A stretch of DNA of 64,000 bases from Coleofasciculus sp. FACHB-T130 (GCF_014695375.1 NZ_JACJOG010000054.1:1-64000); one strand, 5' to 3'; shown: positions 9,595 to 19,005, counted from the first letter of the stretch. Made by a program: numbers and translations. The notes: a model not told the origin generated them from the letters alone.

Positions 9595-10974
9595 ATGGAT
9601 GCAACTCAACCAGCCATCTTGAATATTATTCTGCATCTGCGCTCTTGTAATGAGCCATTTCTCCTACGTTATAACGGGCAACTCCCACGCTGGAGCGATG
9701 AATCTCTACATCGGGAAGCTTACGAACAAAATCCAGAATTGTATGCGCTTTTAGCTCTCATCACTCATGTTACAACGGGGCAGCGCCTGCGGATTTTGTT
9801 TCAGTTGCTACAACGCTCTCGCGTGGGGATGTCGAAGGAAGCACGTCAAACAAGCGATCGCGTCATTAATTTCTTGTTGGCAATTTTGCACCCCGACCAA
9901 GTTTTGACCGTCTTTTTAGCACTGCGACGGGTACGAGCTAATCACAAACATACCGCGAGGGCGATTCTCCAGTACATCCTCAATCATCCCCAATTTGAGG
10001 ATATGGCTTTGCGCCGTCGTCCTGCGGTTGTGGATGCGATTGAACACGCGCTGGGGAAGAATGTGGCGAGGGGTTCTGTGAAAAAGCTGTCGGATGCAAC
10101 GGTTGATAAAAGCGATTTGCGCCGCTATCTGTTGCGTTATGCCCATAATCCAGAATCGGTGAAAGCCATTCTACCTTTTCTGTATCATTCTCCTCTGGGA
10201 ACAGGTTTAATGCCTGCGGCAGGCGAAGTTAAATATACTCTCGTTCATCAACAATATCGTCACTTTGAAGTACAAACAGAGCGTCCCAAGACAGTAACGG
10301 CAACCAATCGCGGTGATATTTCCGCAACCTTGGTGCATTTGTATCGGGGTGGAAAATCGCCAGAATTAATGTCAGCTTTGCAGCATTATGTCGAACAAGC
10401 TGCGGTAAACCTGCCAAAATTTTCAGGTCAAATAGCTTTAGTGTTGGATGCGTCTGCTTCGACAAGAAGTTATGGCGATCGCGAATACTGTTCTCTAGCG
10501 CAGTCCGTCGCCCTGAAATTGGTACTCGAAAAATGCTGCGCGAACCTCAAAGTCCATACCCTTGGGGGAGTTGGCGAATTACCCATGCCAGAAGGTTACA
10601 CCGACTTGGCAGGTGCTTTACTGGATGCTTTAGAAGACTCACCCGATTTAGTCGCCATTGTCTCTGATGGTTATGAAAATATGTATCCGGGAGACTTGGA
10701 AAGAGTCGTCGCCACCTTGCCGCAATTGGGTATTCATACCCCAATTATCTTCTGTCATAGCAAGTTTACGGCGCTGGATGACTTGGAATTGAGACGGCCT
10801 GCGCCTAATCTCCTCCAAAGAGAATTCTGGCATCAAGACGATTTTGAAGACTTACTAAATTCGCTATTTGCGATCGCGGGTGCAAAGCAAACCGAAACTT
10901 CTTTGCAGGAATTCCTCCGCCAAAAACTCACATTCCAAGAAAAGGAGTTAGCCACATGGACTACCAGCAATTAG
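9595..10974 (+). CDS. Helical-repeat plus VWA-domain protein
   Basis: 459 aa. The N-terminal ~210 residues are all-helical and HEAT-like (LITHVTTGQRLRILFQLLQR, VFLALRRVRANHKHTARAIL). Residues ~278-420 form a von Willebrand A domain: the MIDAS sequence DASAS at 285-289, a second motif with GYTDLAGALLDALE, and VAIVSDGYENMYPGD. The order helical repeats then MIDAS VWA recalls the Ro60/TROVE layout, but I see no decisive TROVE signature. The stop overlaps the next gene by 19 bp, so the two are translationally coupled. Predicted cytoplasmic metal- and ligand-binding scaffold; activity unknown. Confidence 0.75.
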   Translation: MDATQPAILNIILHLRSCNEPFLLRYNGQLPRWSDESLHREAYEQNPELYALLALITHVTTGQRLRILFQLLQRSRVGMSKEARQTSDRVINFLLAILHPDQVLTVFLALRRVRANHKHTARAILQYILNHPQFEDMALRRRPAVVDAIEHALGKNVARGSVKKLSDATVDKSDLRRYLLRYAHNPESVKAILPFLYHSPLGTGLMPAAGEVKYTLVHQQYRHFEVQTERPKTVTATNRGDISATLVHLYRGGKSPELMSALQHYVEQAAVNLPKFSGQIALVLDASASTRSYGDREYCSLAQSVALKLVLEKCCANLKVHTLGGVGELPMPEGYTDLAGALLDALEDSPDLVAIVSDGYENMYPGDLERVVATLPQLGIHTPIIFCHSKFTALDDLELRRPAPNLLQREFWHQDDFEDLLNSLFAIAGAKQTETSLQEFLRQKLTFQEKELATWTTSN

Positions 10975-11930
10975 AGTTATTAATTCCCGACAAAGTCGAT
11001 CTCTCTCCTTATCATTTTGGAATTCCTCAACAGTCTGGAGCCTTGACTGTAGTCCCTATCTTCAGCCCAGATTGTCCGGGTCAATTTACCAGTCCCCTGT
11101 CTGGGTTGAAACTCAGTCGAGTTCACGGCTATGGAAATGTAGAACTCCATAATCCATCAACGGGCGTGGCAATCGTTCCCTTGCACATGGGTTATATCCA
11201 AGACCAAGCCCAAAATCATGCTTTGTGTCGGTCAGCATTTATTGCTGCGGGACAGAAACTCATGTTTAAAGATGCCTGCTGTGTGCAATCCGGTCAAGGC
11301 GGTTATTTGGAAGGTCGAGAACAATGGTTCTTCATTCTCCCCCTGCAACTGCGCTTTCAAGCATTGAAACTCCGGGGTCAGGAAGACTACAGCAAACTCT
11401 GGAAAGAAATTGAGCGTCTAAATCAGCGATTTGATTTACCTCAACGCGGTCACTTAGAGCAAATTCTCAGTAAAAAACGCACCTTTCTGACGCAATATCA
11501 AAGCCGATTTGAATTGCTTCCCCAGCAAACCGGGGCGTTGTTCTTGATTCGGAATCAGTTAGTTGGCGTGGAAATTGCTCCCACTGCGGCTTACTTCCGG
11601 GAAGTATGGATGCCTCTGGTTTGCTTCTGCTATGGTGTGGCGGCGATGTATGCCCAAAAGCACGCAAAAGGAAGCGACAAACCCGTGCTTCCTTTTGCAG
11701 CCAGCAATCTGCAAGAACTGCGCCAGCAGTTGCACAAAAGCCGTCAGGAAAAACAGTTACAAGTCAGCAATTGGCTAAGTCAAACACCCGCAGAAAGATT
11801 TCAGCTCAAAGAAGAAGAACGCTTCTTGAGTCTGCGGCTGCATACCTGTAAAGGGAAAAACTTTGCGGGTCAGTTGGTCGAAGAGTCTGGACAACTGGTG
11901 TATGCTTCGTTGTTTGCTTTAGCCATTTAA
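10956..11930 (+). CDS. ARPP-1 (DUF6569) family protein
   Basis: 324 aa. The pattern ALTVVPIFSP near the N-terminus, a central FKDACCVQSGQGGYLEG segment, and TGALFLIRNQLVGVEIAP near residue 195 match the ARPP-1 family (ARG and Rhodanese-Phosphatase-associated Protein, DUF6569) as I remember it. The family has no firmly established biochemistry; its name records association with ADP-ribosylglycohydrolases. The start ATG has AAAGGAG at 10941-10947 and lies inside the 3' end of the VWA gene. The coupling says the two proteins are made together and probably form a complex. Confidence 0.7.
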   Translation: MDYQQLELLIPDKVDLSPYHFGIPQQSGALTVVPIFSPDCPGQFTSPLSGLKLSRVHGYGNVELHNPSTGVAIVPLHMGYIQDQAQNHALCRSAFIAAGQKLMFKDACCVQSGQGGYLEGREQWFFILPLQLRFQALKLRGQEDYSKLWKEIERLNQRFDLPQRGHLEQILSKKRTFLTQYQSRFELLPQQTGALFLIRNQLVGVEIAPTAAYFREVWMPLVCFCYGVAAMYAQKHAKGSDKPVLPFAASNLQELRQQLHKSRQEKQLQVSNWLSQTPAERFQLKEEERFLSLRLHTCKGKNFAGQLVEESGQLVYASLFALAI

Positions 11931-12130
11931 TCAAGCCAACGCTTGACAGGATAGGGAAGCACTGAGTTGTCAATTCGCTCAATTTGTACTACAATACATT
12001 ACAGTTGGAACTGAGTTAGGCATTGGTGTTTACTTGATGATTCCAAGTCATGGTTAAGAAACGCTACCGCGCTAACCGCTTGTCCAACTGTAATTTCCTG
12101 CCATATCTAAACTTTATACAGAAAATTTAA

Positions 12131-12155
12131 CCCCCTTCCCTGTCCGGGAAGGGGG
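12131..12155. terminator. Strong bidirectional hairpin
   Basis: CCCCCTTCCC and GGGAAGGGGG form a perfect 10-bp stem with a 5-nt loop, between the VWA/ARPP-1 operon (+) and the convergent DUF4126 gene (-). AT-rich sequence flanks both sides (TATTATTA and TTAAATTTT). The rest of the 248-bp gap holds no gene. Confidence 0.65.
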
Positions 12156-12178
12156 TATTATTATGTCCTTTGCACCGC

Positions 12179-12745
12179 TCAAGACTCTCTGGGATTGGGT
12201 AGCCTGAGATATCCTTTCCGCCAAAGCAAGATCCCACAACTGATTACCAAGGCGACAGTCACGACAGGCAACCAAATCGCCAGGATGGATAGAATAATCG
12301 CACCCCCTGCTTCCAGAGTGGAAACCACCCCATTACCGAATCCTCCGGTGAGTGCGGTTGAAGAAAAGCGAACCATACCCGTTAAGGCTTGCACGATACC
12401 CGCCGAACCTCCACCCGCAATCACTGCGATTGTCCACTGAACTAAAGGATCGTCGTGGGGAATGATGGCAGCGGTTAAGAAAGTGCCGACAGCGATCGCA
12501 GTTGGTGTAGAAACGATATCCAGCAAATTATCTATCCACGGAATGTAATAAGCGGCAATTTCAACACAAGTCGCTATAGCAAATGTCAGCAACGCTGGAT
12601 AAGTTCCCATCCACTCAAAATTCGGTGCCAGTGGCAGATGTCCAAACAGTGCTGCCATGCTCATCACTAGCGGCGGGACAAAGATCCGAAAACCACAAGC
12701 CGCACTCAAACCAATGCCAATTGCAATACTTAATAAGGTATCCAT
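12179..12745 (-). CDS. DUF4126 membrane protein
   Basis: 188 aa from ATG 12745. It opens with LLSIAIGIGLSAACGFRIF, the hallmark of DUF4126, and has about five hydrophobic segments with glycine-rich loops (VIAGGGSAGIVQAL, TALTGGFGNGVVSTLE). Function unknown; likely an inner-membrane protein. An in-frame TTG at 12754 overlaps the stop of the upstream pentapeptide gene and would add three residues. Either way the two genes are end-to-start and probably co-transcribed. Confidence 0.85.
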   Translation of the reverse strand: MDTLLSIAIGIGLSAACGFRIFVPPLVMSMAALFGHLPLAPNFEWMGTYPALLTFAIATCVEIAAYYIPWIDNLLDIVSTPTAIAVGTFLTAAIIPHDDPLVQWTIAVIAGGGSAGIVQALTGMVRFSSTALTGGFGNGVVSTLEAGGAIILSILAIWLPVVTVALVISCGILLWRKGYLRLPNPRES

Positions 12746-12750
12746 ACTAC

Positions 12751-13482
12751 TCAAATTGAATCATTCGCTAGGGTTGCTCTTGCCAAATCTGCTTCAATCA
12801 CCTTGGCCTCTTTCAAGTTGACCCCACTCAGGTTCGTTCCACTCAAATCTGCGCCTCTTAAGTCGGCAAGTTCTAAATTTGCTCCCCTTAAATCGGCTTC
12901 ACTGAGGTTCGCTTCACTCAAGAAAGCTTTACTCAAATTTGCCCCTCGTAAATCTGCCAGCCGCAAGTTAGCCTTCGCTAGATTGGTTCTCGTTAGGTTA
13001 GCTGTACTCAGATTTGCTTCGCTCAAATTCGCTTCACTCAAATCTGCCTTACTTAACTCCGCTTTACTTAGGTTTGCTCTGCTTAAGTTCGCTAAATTCA
13101 GTTTTGCCCAACTCAGGTTAGCTTCGCTCAATAAGCACTCACAAAGCCAAGCACCTCTCAAGTTAGCATTGATAAAATACCTTTCTCCGGCTGCATAACG
13201 CCGCTTCAGATCATCAGCAGCAAATTTGATTAAAATGGCACTTTTGTCTTCACAATAGCACCATTGCGCCCCGACTAATTTAGCCGCCGTGTTAACCGCT
13301 AATTCGTCTTTTTTAGGCAATACCACCCCATTACAACCATCCCATTCACCGCCGAGAATAAAAGCAATTTCTTGGGCAGCATATAAGGAGTCGAATAAGA
13401 GCATATCTTGCGTTACCCGGCCTCCAGAACTACTAATCCGGTTGCTGGAGAATGATAATAAATTTCGGATTAAGTCTTTCAT
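12751..13482 (-). CDS. Pentapeptide-repeat protein
   Basis: 243 aa. Residues ~1-105 are a non-repeat domain (FAADDLKRRYAAGERYFIN near its end). From ~108 to the end come roughly 25 A(N/D)LSx-type pentapeptides (LANLSRANLSKAELSKADLS), which fold as a right-handed quadrilateral beta-helix. Many cyanobacterial proteins of this type have no known role. It is followed with almost no gap by the DUF4126 gene, suggesting a two-gene operon. Confidence 0.9.
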   Translation of the reverse strand: MKDLIRNLLSFSSNRISSSGGRVTQDMLLFDSLYAAQEIAFILGGEWDGCNGVVLPKKDELAVNTAAKLVGAQWCYCEDKSAILIKFAADDLKRRYAAGERYFINANLRGAWLCECLLSEANLSWAKLNLANLSRANLSKAELSKADLSEANLSEANLSTANLTRTNLAKANLRLADLRGANLSKAFLSEANLSEADLRGANLELADLRGADLSGTNLSGVNLKEAKVIEADLARATLANDSI

Positions 13483-13600
13483 CCGGTGTTTTAAGCAATT
13501 TTATTCAAGGGGCATTCAAATCGATAAAACTTTTGTATATCCTTTAAATACCCTAGCTAACACACCCGGAGTGGACATCAATCAATAGACATATTCAGAT

Positions 13601-16093
13601 TTAAGAATTTGAGATAGTTTCATTCCAGTTGTTCCCCCCGTTGTTATCCCAATTATTTCCATCGGTGAAAGCAAAATTTAAAGTAGTTCCTACCGGAGGA
13701 ACAGAGAGTGTTGTCTCCCAGAATCCATCCTCTCGCTGGATCATCAGGCTGTCAGTAACTTGCTGCCAATTATTGTATCCCCAGTGCAGTTTGACTTGTT
13801 CAGAATTGGTCAATAACCCTTTGTAATAAATCGTTAAAGCTAACCCTTTTTTTGCATTAGCTTCGTTATAATCTACCGTTTTGCCTTGATGCGGTTTGGA
13901 TGAATTGACGACATAGCGCTGATAGACAACCTCCGGCATATCCATTACTTTGCCAGTATAATTTGATGCCAGCAACGTGATGTATTCTCCCATCGACCAG
14001 GAAAGGGGAGTCATTGATTTAGTGGGAGTTCCGGGAATATAACCAGAGGGTGCATTGAGATCCCAAACTTGCTCGGAAATCATGTAAGAAGGATTGGCAA
14101 AGGCACGCATTGTTGCCAGGTAAGAGTCTGCTTTGTTACCACGCGCGATCGCAAAATGACCGCGTTCTCCAGTGAAAATAGGCCACAGCCGTCCGATTCC
14201 CGCACCTGTATAATCTGCACCCGTTGATGTTTCACCATAACCGTCGTGATTATAGCGAAACCAACCCTCTCCTTTGCCAGGAATTGTTTGTTTAATGGTG
14301 GAATCAATCGCCGGAAGGGAGGCGAGAATATAGGGATTATTTGCAGCTTTTACTCCATGACGCACTAATTCTAAAAAGCTACTGTCAACGATAGAACGTT
14401 CATCCCGATCGCCGCCACCGTTGCCAATGTGTAAAATGTGTCCGTCATTGGGATTTCCATTATCATCAATGCGTTCAAAATATTTGCCATTGCCAATCGA
14501 ACCGCTAGCCGTAAATGTCCAGTTTTCTACCATGCCTTGCCAGTAGTCTGCTGTTGCCAAATAGCGTTTCTCGCTGGTTGTGTCACCGTTGATTTTGGCG
14601 ATATCTGCGGCACAAACTAAACCCGCAATTTCCGCAGCAATGGTGCCGGGAGAATAGCCTGCGTTTTCTTCCCAACGTTCTTGCCCCGTAACTGGGCCAT
14701 TTTTCACAATATAATCAGCAGCTGGCTTGATGTGTTTGATATAGGTGTCTGCATCGGTACGACCGAGTTTCCACGCCAAGATAATTGGGAAGGCCGTCTC
14801 GTCCATTTGAATGCCATTCCAGTAAGGGGTACCATCCGCAAAGGCATTCTGAAGAAAATGTCCATCTGGTTGTTGCAAAGTGCTTAGCAACCAATCCAGG
14901 GCTTTTTTGGGGGTAGCCGTGTCGCCTGCAACAAGTAAGGCGCTGGCAAATTTATACAAGTCACGAGGCCAAATGAGGTGGTAGCCGCCTGACATTTCGA
15001 TGCCGGATGGAGTGCAAATTGAGTAGTTAGAGTTCCCCCACGGATTCCCCAAACCTGCAACCATCGCACCCGATGCTTTGTCAGTCGCTGCCTTCAGTAC
15101 CATTGCCGCAACATAATACTGAGTATCTGCGGTGCCGCCATAGGTATTTAAATGATTGGTGTAGCTGTTCCATTGTGTGTTGTAAGCGGACAGCATCGTA
15201 GAGAAATTATCTTTTAGGGTTCCTGCGGCTTCCGATTCAGCGTTTTTGTCACTGTTGCCAAAGCCAAGTACCAGGTTAAAAGTGACCGATTTCTGGTTGG
15301 CATAAGGACTGAGATCGAACATTGCCATCTGTGCAATGTTGCCATTGGTTGCCTTCTCATAAGTCCAGTTCATCGTATTATCAACTTCACCGCCTTTGAG
15401 ATCTTGCCAGCCGTCGCTGCGTCCGACGAATCCAGAAGACATCATGCCTTTTTTAAAACCTAGAGAACTCGCCAATGCCGATGCTTGATTGCTGGTGGGA
15501 TTTTTAGCAATCAGCATTTGAATATTCTTGTAAGTAGTGCTGTAACCTGTAGTGGCTTTTCCGTTATTGTCAATAGCTGGATGATACAAAGTATAAAGAT
15601 TAAAATTATCCAGCGTTCCGCTGAGCGCGGTGAATGTTACCTGCTGAATTAAAGTATTGTGATTGGGGTCGGTGAAAATTGTCTTGTCGATTTGATACTT
15701 GCCGTTTTTCGCCGTATTGGTAATCTTCCAAGAAAGCGATCGCGTATTATTCAAACTAACCTGGCTGATAGTATCCTGCTTTTCTTCATCAACCCAAGTT
15801 TTTGCCGAATCGCCTACTAAAAACTGCCAATCTACCGTCGCTGCTTTGTCAGCCGAAGGATAAAATATCTGGCTAATGATGCCATCGAAACCCGTGAACC
15901 ACACTTTTGAAGTTGGGTTTTGGGCAGTACCGAGAAAGGTGAGGGTTGAAGGCGACCAAGTTGGACAAGTGCCGGGATGACCAAAGGCTTCCTGTTGGGT
16001 TATGGCACCTAGAAAAGAAACTTTACTTTCTAGGATAAAAGTTGTTAACAAAATGACAATAATGGCACTTGCAAACCAATAAATTCTTTTCAA
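13601..16093 (-). CDS. Secreted GH15 glucan hydrolase with C-terminal starch-binding module
   Basis: 830 aa. A hydrophobic N-terminal segment (WFASAIIVILLTTFILES) is a signal peptide or anchor. Residues ~35-310 are the beta-sandwich found in bacterial glucoamylase/glucodextranase; ~325-700 are the (alpha/alpha)6 GH15 catalytic region with YHLIWPRDLYKFASALL and later RYNHDGYGE. The last ~90 residues resemble a CBM25/53 starch-binding module (VKLHWGYNNWQQV; WDNNGGNNW). It should release glucose from alpha-glucans outside the cytoplasm. The start must be a TTG: an in-frame TAA lies immediately upstream, and AAGG sits 8 nt before. The divergent neighbour is 299 bp away. Confidence 0.88.
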   Translation of the reverse strand: MKRIYWFASAIIVILLTTFILESKVSFLGAITQQEAFGHPGTCPTWSPSTLTFLGTAQNPTSKVWFTGFDGIISQIFYPSADKAATVDWQFLVGDSAKTWVDEEKQDTISQVSLNNTRSLSWKITNTAKNGKYQIDKTIFTDPNHNTLIQQVTFTALSGTLDNFNLYTLYHPAIDNNGKATTGYSTTYKNIQMLIAKNPTSNQASALASSLGFKKGMMSSGFVGRSDGWQDLKGGEVDNTMNWTYEKATNGNIAQMAMFDLSPYANQKSVTFNLVLGFGNSDKNAESEAAGTLKDNFSTMLSAYNTQWNSYTNHLNTYGGTADTQYYVAAMVLKAATDKASGAMVAGLGNPWGNSNYSICTPSGIEMSGGYHLIWPRDLYKFASALLVAGDTATPKKALDWLLSTLQQPDGHFLQNAFADGTPYWNGIQMDETAFPIILAWKLGRTDADTYIKHIKPAADYIVKNGPVTGQERWEENAGYSPGTIAAEIAGLVCAADIAKINGDTTSEKRYLATADYWQGMVENWTFTASGSIGNGKYFERIDDNGNPNDGHILHIGNGGGDRDERSIVDSSFLELVRHGVKAANNPYILASLPAIDSTIKQTIPGKGEGWFRYNHDGYGETSTGADYTGAGIGRLWPIFTGERGHFAIARGNKADSYLATMRAFANPSYMISEQVWDLNAPSGYIPGTPTKSMTPLSWSMGEYITLLASNYTGKVMDMPEVVYQRYVVNSSKPHQGKTVDYNEANAKKGLALTIYYKGLLTNSEQVKLHWGYNNWQQVTDSLMIQREDGFWETTLSVPPVGTTLNFAFTDGNNWDNNGGNNWNETISNS

Positions 16094-16173
16094 TTAATTC
16101 GCCTTGAGAACTGGGTGAAGTTGACTTGATTAGTCGAATATAGCAATCTTATTTGATTGTTTGGCGAACCGCC

Positions 16174-16190
16174 TTAGCGAAGCCATGCGC
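16174..16190. repeat. Dispersed repeat motif in the divergent promoter gap
   Basis: TTAGCGAAGCCATGCGC matches, on the other strand and with one change, the GCGCATGGCTACGCTAACGC block inside the Hsp20 gene at 31294-31313. The rest of the 299-bp gap (16094-16392) holds no credible gene and must carry the promoters of the two divergent genes. Confidence 0.5.
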
Positions 16191-16392
16191 GTTAGCGCTT
16201 TAGGCGCAGAGAGAAGAGGTATAGAGAGAATTTAGAAGTTAAACAAATATTGATAGGAAATAAATTAAAGGGTGCGGGTTTATTCGCATCGATAGTTTCT
16301 GGCGATCGCTCGGAAATCATACCAAGGCGGTAAGCATTCAAAAATGCCCGTCGATAGGATGAAATTGCAAAGAGCAACAGCTAAGAAACTTT

Positions 16393-17175
16393 ATGCTAGT
16401 CCACATCATCGCTGATTACGGATTTGGCGATCTTGCGTTTGCGGAAGTCGTGCAGCGTATCAGGTTCTATCTACCGGATGCTGAGCCAATCCTCACCCCC
16501 GTGCCTGCTTTTGCCACCCTGGCTGCTGGCTTCTGTATCGCCCAGTTAGGTTTGAATGAAGCCCCGGCGGGAACGATTATTTACCACAACGTTGCGCCCC
16601 GCGAAGATGATGAACAGGCGCGTGTCGGGAATGCGGGTGAACGTCTGGCTTTCGCACGTCTCCCGACGGGTGTGCGGGTAATTGGAGTGAATGCTGGCTA
16701 TGCCTTCTCGTTTGTCCGCGATGTAGCAGAATTGAGCTGGGCTGCTGTTGCTGCGGAAGGTTCGCAGTTTCGTTCTCGTGACTTGTTTCCGCAAGCGGCG
16801 GCAGCGATCGCGTTGGGACAACCAGATGCGCTAGGGGATAAGATTGAGCCTTCGGATATCCCCGATGTGCCGTCGAATCGAATTGCCTATATTGACGGCT
16901 ATGGCAACTTAAAAACAACGATTCAATATGATGCCAGCAATGGGAGCGATCGCGCTAATATCCGTTTGCGGATCGGTGACATCGAGCAAGAAGCGACAAT
17001 GAGCGATGGCAGCTTTGCCGTTGAACCCGGACAATTAGCCTTCGCACCCGGTAGCAGCGGTTGGAAAAATGCCCAAGGCGAAGAAACACGCTGGATCGAA
17101 CTGTTCTTACGCGGTGGCAATGCCTGGGAGTCCTTCAAGCGTCCGTCAGTTGGCACGCAGATAGAGATTATCTAA
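16393..17175 (+). CDS. SAM hydroxide adenosyltransferase (DUF62 family)
   Basis: 260 aa, the usual size. It opens with the family feature (I)IADYGFGDLAFAEV, where relatives have TDFG, and the C-terminal beta-barrel begins at IAYIDGYGNLKTTI. The family splits S-adenosylmethionine to adenosine and methionine using water, and is related to fluorinase and chlorinase. The central segment (YHNVAPREDDEQARVGNAGE) differs from the classical sequence, so the exact substrate is inferred. Cytoplasmic. Monocistronic, followed by repeats. Confidence 0.8.
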   Translation: MLVHIIADYGFGDLAFAEVVQRIRFYLPDAEPILTPVPAFATLAAGFCIAQLGLNEAPAGTIIYHNVAPREDDEQARVGNAGERLAFARLPTGVRVIGVNAGYAFSFVRDVAELSWAAVAAEGSQFRSRDLFPQAAAAIALGQPDALGDKIEPSDIPDVPSNRIAYIDGYGNLKTTIQYDASNGSDRANIRLRIGDIEQEATMSDGSFAVEPGQLAFAPGSSGWKNAQGEETRWIELFLRGGNAWESFKRPSVGTQIEII

Positions 17176-17210
17176 CAATTTTTCTGGGATTGGGCAAATA
17201 ATCCCATTGA

Positions 17211-17332
17211 AACCTCTCCCTAGCCCCCTCCTAAAAGGAGAAGGAATCGGAATAAATGTTTTTTATTTTTACGGGCAATAGGGGAGTTGATAGCCCCTCT
17301 CCGCTTGCGGGGAGGGGTTGGGGTGGGGTTCC
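17211..17332. repeat. Inverted pair of dispersed GC-rich repeats
   Basis: Bases 17211-17243 (ACCTCTCCCTAGCCCCCTCC...) and 17294-17332 (CCCCTCTCCG...GGGTTGGGGTGGGGTTCC) are two copies of the same repeat family facing each other, about 50 bp apart. This resembles REP/BIME pairs. A similar inverted pair is at 43131-43253. Confidence 0.65.
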
Positions 17333-17393
17333 GGATGCTGAGGAATTATGTCTAATTCGCCGGACATAATCTTAACCAAGAAGTTCTATTCAA

Positions 17394-17449
17394 CCTCAAC
17401 CCTCAGCCCTCAGTCCTCAGCCCTCAGCCCTCAGTCCTCAATCCTCCGC
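17394..17449. repeat. Heptanucleotide tandem array (STRR-like)
   Basis: Eight consecutive 7-bp units: CCTCAAC, CCTCAGC, CCTCAGT, CCTCAGC, CCTCAGC, CCTCAGT, CCTCAAT, CCTCCGC. Such heptamer arrays (STRR) are known from filamentous cyanobacteria. The array runs through the stop codon of the glycerol kinase gene (17438-17440, minus strand), so it supplies that gene's final codons. Confidence 0.9.
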
Positions 17450-18958
17450 CCAATGTTTCGCTCTTTCAACTGCTTTTTGCCATATTGTAAAATTCGCCTG
17501 TGCCTGGGTGACTCCCGCACCAGGTTGAAAAGTTCGGTCGATTTGACGACTCGCGGTTAATGTGGCGTAATCTTGCCAAAAATTAACTGCCAAACCAGCA
17601 GCAAAAGCGGCACCTTGTGCAGAAGCATCGAGAACGGCTGGACGTTCTACTGGGATTCCTAAAACATCCGCTTGGAGTTGCATTAAAAAGTCATTTTGAC
17701 AAGCTCCTCCATCTACTTTTAGCAGGGAAATGTCGGTGCCGCTATCTTGGTTGATGGCTTGTACAACTTCTTTGACTTGGAAGGCGATCGCTTCTAGCAC
17801 CGCCCTGACCATGTGTTCTCGCTGCACTCCGCCTGTAATGCCGAAAAATGCCCCCCTCGCACTCATATCCCAGTGCGGCGCACCCAAACCACTCAACGCC
17901 GGAACGAAGTAAACACCTCCGTTATCCGCCACCTGCTGCGCCATTCGTTCTGTATCCGTAGCCGCAGTAATCAGTTTAATGCCATCCCGCAACCATTGGA
18001 TGCAAGCTCCAGTGGTAAATATACTGCCTTCCATGCCATAACCGACTTGGATTTTTCCGTCATTGCCTGTCTGCGTCCAAGCGACAGTCGAAAGGAGTTG
18101 ATTGCGCGATCGCTGTATTTTCTCTCCGGTATGTGTAACTAAGAAGCAGCCAGTGCCATAGGTGCATTTTAATAAGCCAGGGCGATCGCAACCATGAGCA
18201 AATAAGGAAGCTTGTTGATCGCCTAAAATCGCCGTAATGGGCACCTCACTGCCTAATAATTCCGGCTGAGTGTAGCCAAATAAGCCTAAACTTGGCTGAA
18301 TTTTTGGCATCAAATGAACCGGAATTTTAAATAAATTCAGTAGCGTCTGATCCCACTCCCGCGAAGCCAGATTCATCAACATCGTGCGGCTGGCGTTACT
18401 ATCATCCGTGGCGTGTACCTTACCGCCCGTGAGGTTCCAGAGAATCCAGGTATCAATCGTGCCTGCTAAAACATTCTCTAAATCGATGGGGGGATGTTCT
18501 CGTTGAATTTCCTCCAACAACCAAGTTAATTTAGTTGCAGAAAAGTAGGCATCTAATACTAACCCTGTGCGATCGTAGATATCTGCTGCGTGACCTTGAC
18601 TTGCAAGTTGATTGCATAGCGGTGCCGTGCGTCGGTCTTGCCAGACAATTGCATTATGTAAAGGTCGCCCCGTGGTTTTGTCCCACAGCAGACAAGTTTC
18701 TCTCTGCACGCTTAACCCAATTGCAGTGATATCTTTTGTCGTTATGCCCGCCTTCTGCAATACAGTCTGCATCGCCCAACAAGTATCTTGCCAAATTTCT
18801 CTGGGGTCATGCTCTAACCAACCCGGTTGGGGATAATACTGAGTCAGTTCTTTGTAAGCAGAGCTAACAATCATCCCGTCAGCATTAAATAAGATCGCTC
18901 GGTTGCCGGTAGTACCGAGGTCTAGGGCGAGAACGTAGGCAGGCGTCGATGCAGTCAT
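17438..18958 (-). CDS. glpK: Glycerol kinase
   Basis: 506 aa, typical length. Phosphorylates glycerol to sn-glycerol 3-phosphate with ATP in the cytoplasm. FGGY-kinase motifs are clear: LALDLGTTGNRAILFN at the N-terminus, SVQRETCLLWDKTTGRPL with WQDRRT, the ATP-site ILGDQQASLFAHG and KCTYGTGCFLV, and DGGACQNDFLMQLQADVLG. No glycerol facilitator or glycerol-3-phosphate dehydrogenase gene is adjacent. The last codons fall within a heptamer tandem array, so the C-terminus (RAKHWAED) may vary between strains. Confidence 0.95.
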   Translation of the reverse strand: MTASTPAYVLALDLGTTGNRAILFNADGMIVSSAYKELTQYYPQPGWLEHDPREIWQDTCWAMQTVLQKAGITTKDITAIGLSVQRETCLLWDKTTGRPLHNAIVWQDRRTAPLCNQLASQGHAADIYDRTGLVLDAYFSATKLTWLLEEIQREHPPIDLENVLAGTIDTWILWNLTGGKVHATDDSNASRTMLMNLASREWDQTLLNLFKIPVHLMPKIQPSLGLFGYTQPELLGSEVPITAILGDQQASLFAHGCDRPGLLKCTYGTGCFLVTHTGEKIQRSRNQLLSTVAWTQTGNDGKIQVGYGMEGSIFTTGACIQWLRDGIKLITAATDTERMAQQVADNGGVYFVPALSGLGAPHWDMSARGAFFGITGGVQREHMVRAVLEAIAFQVKEVVQAINQDSGTDISLLKVDGGACQNDFLMQLQADVLGIPVERPAVLDASAQGAAFAAGLAVNFWQDYATLTASRQIDRTFQPGAGVTQAQANFTIWQKAVERAKHWAED

Positions 18959-19005
18959 TGCAAGCTTTATTAGTAATAAATTGAGAGTTTTTCAACGTGC
19001 GAGTC

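Noticed and set aside
12803-13198. 131-aa plus-strand repetitive frame
   Set aside because: It is the antisense shadow of the pentapeptide repeats.
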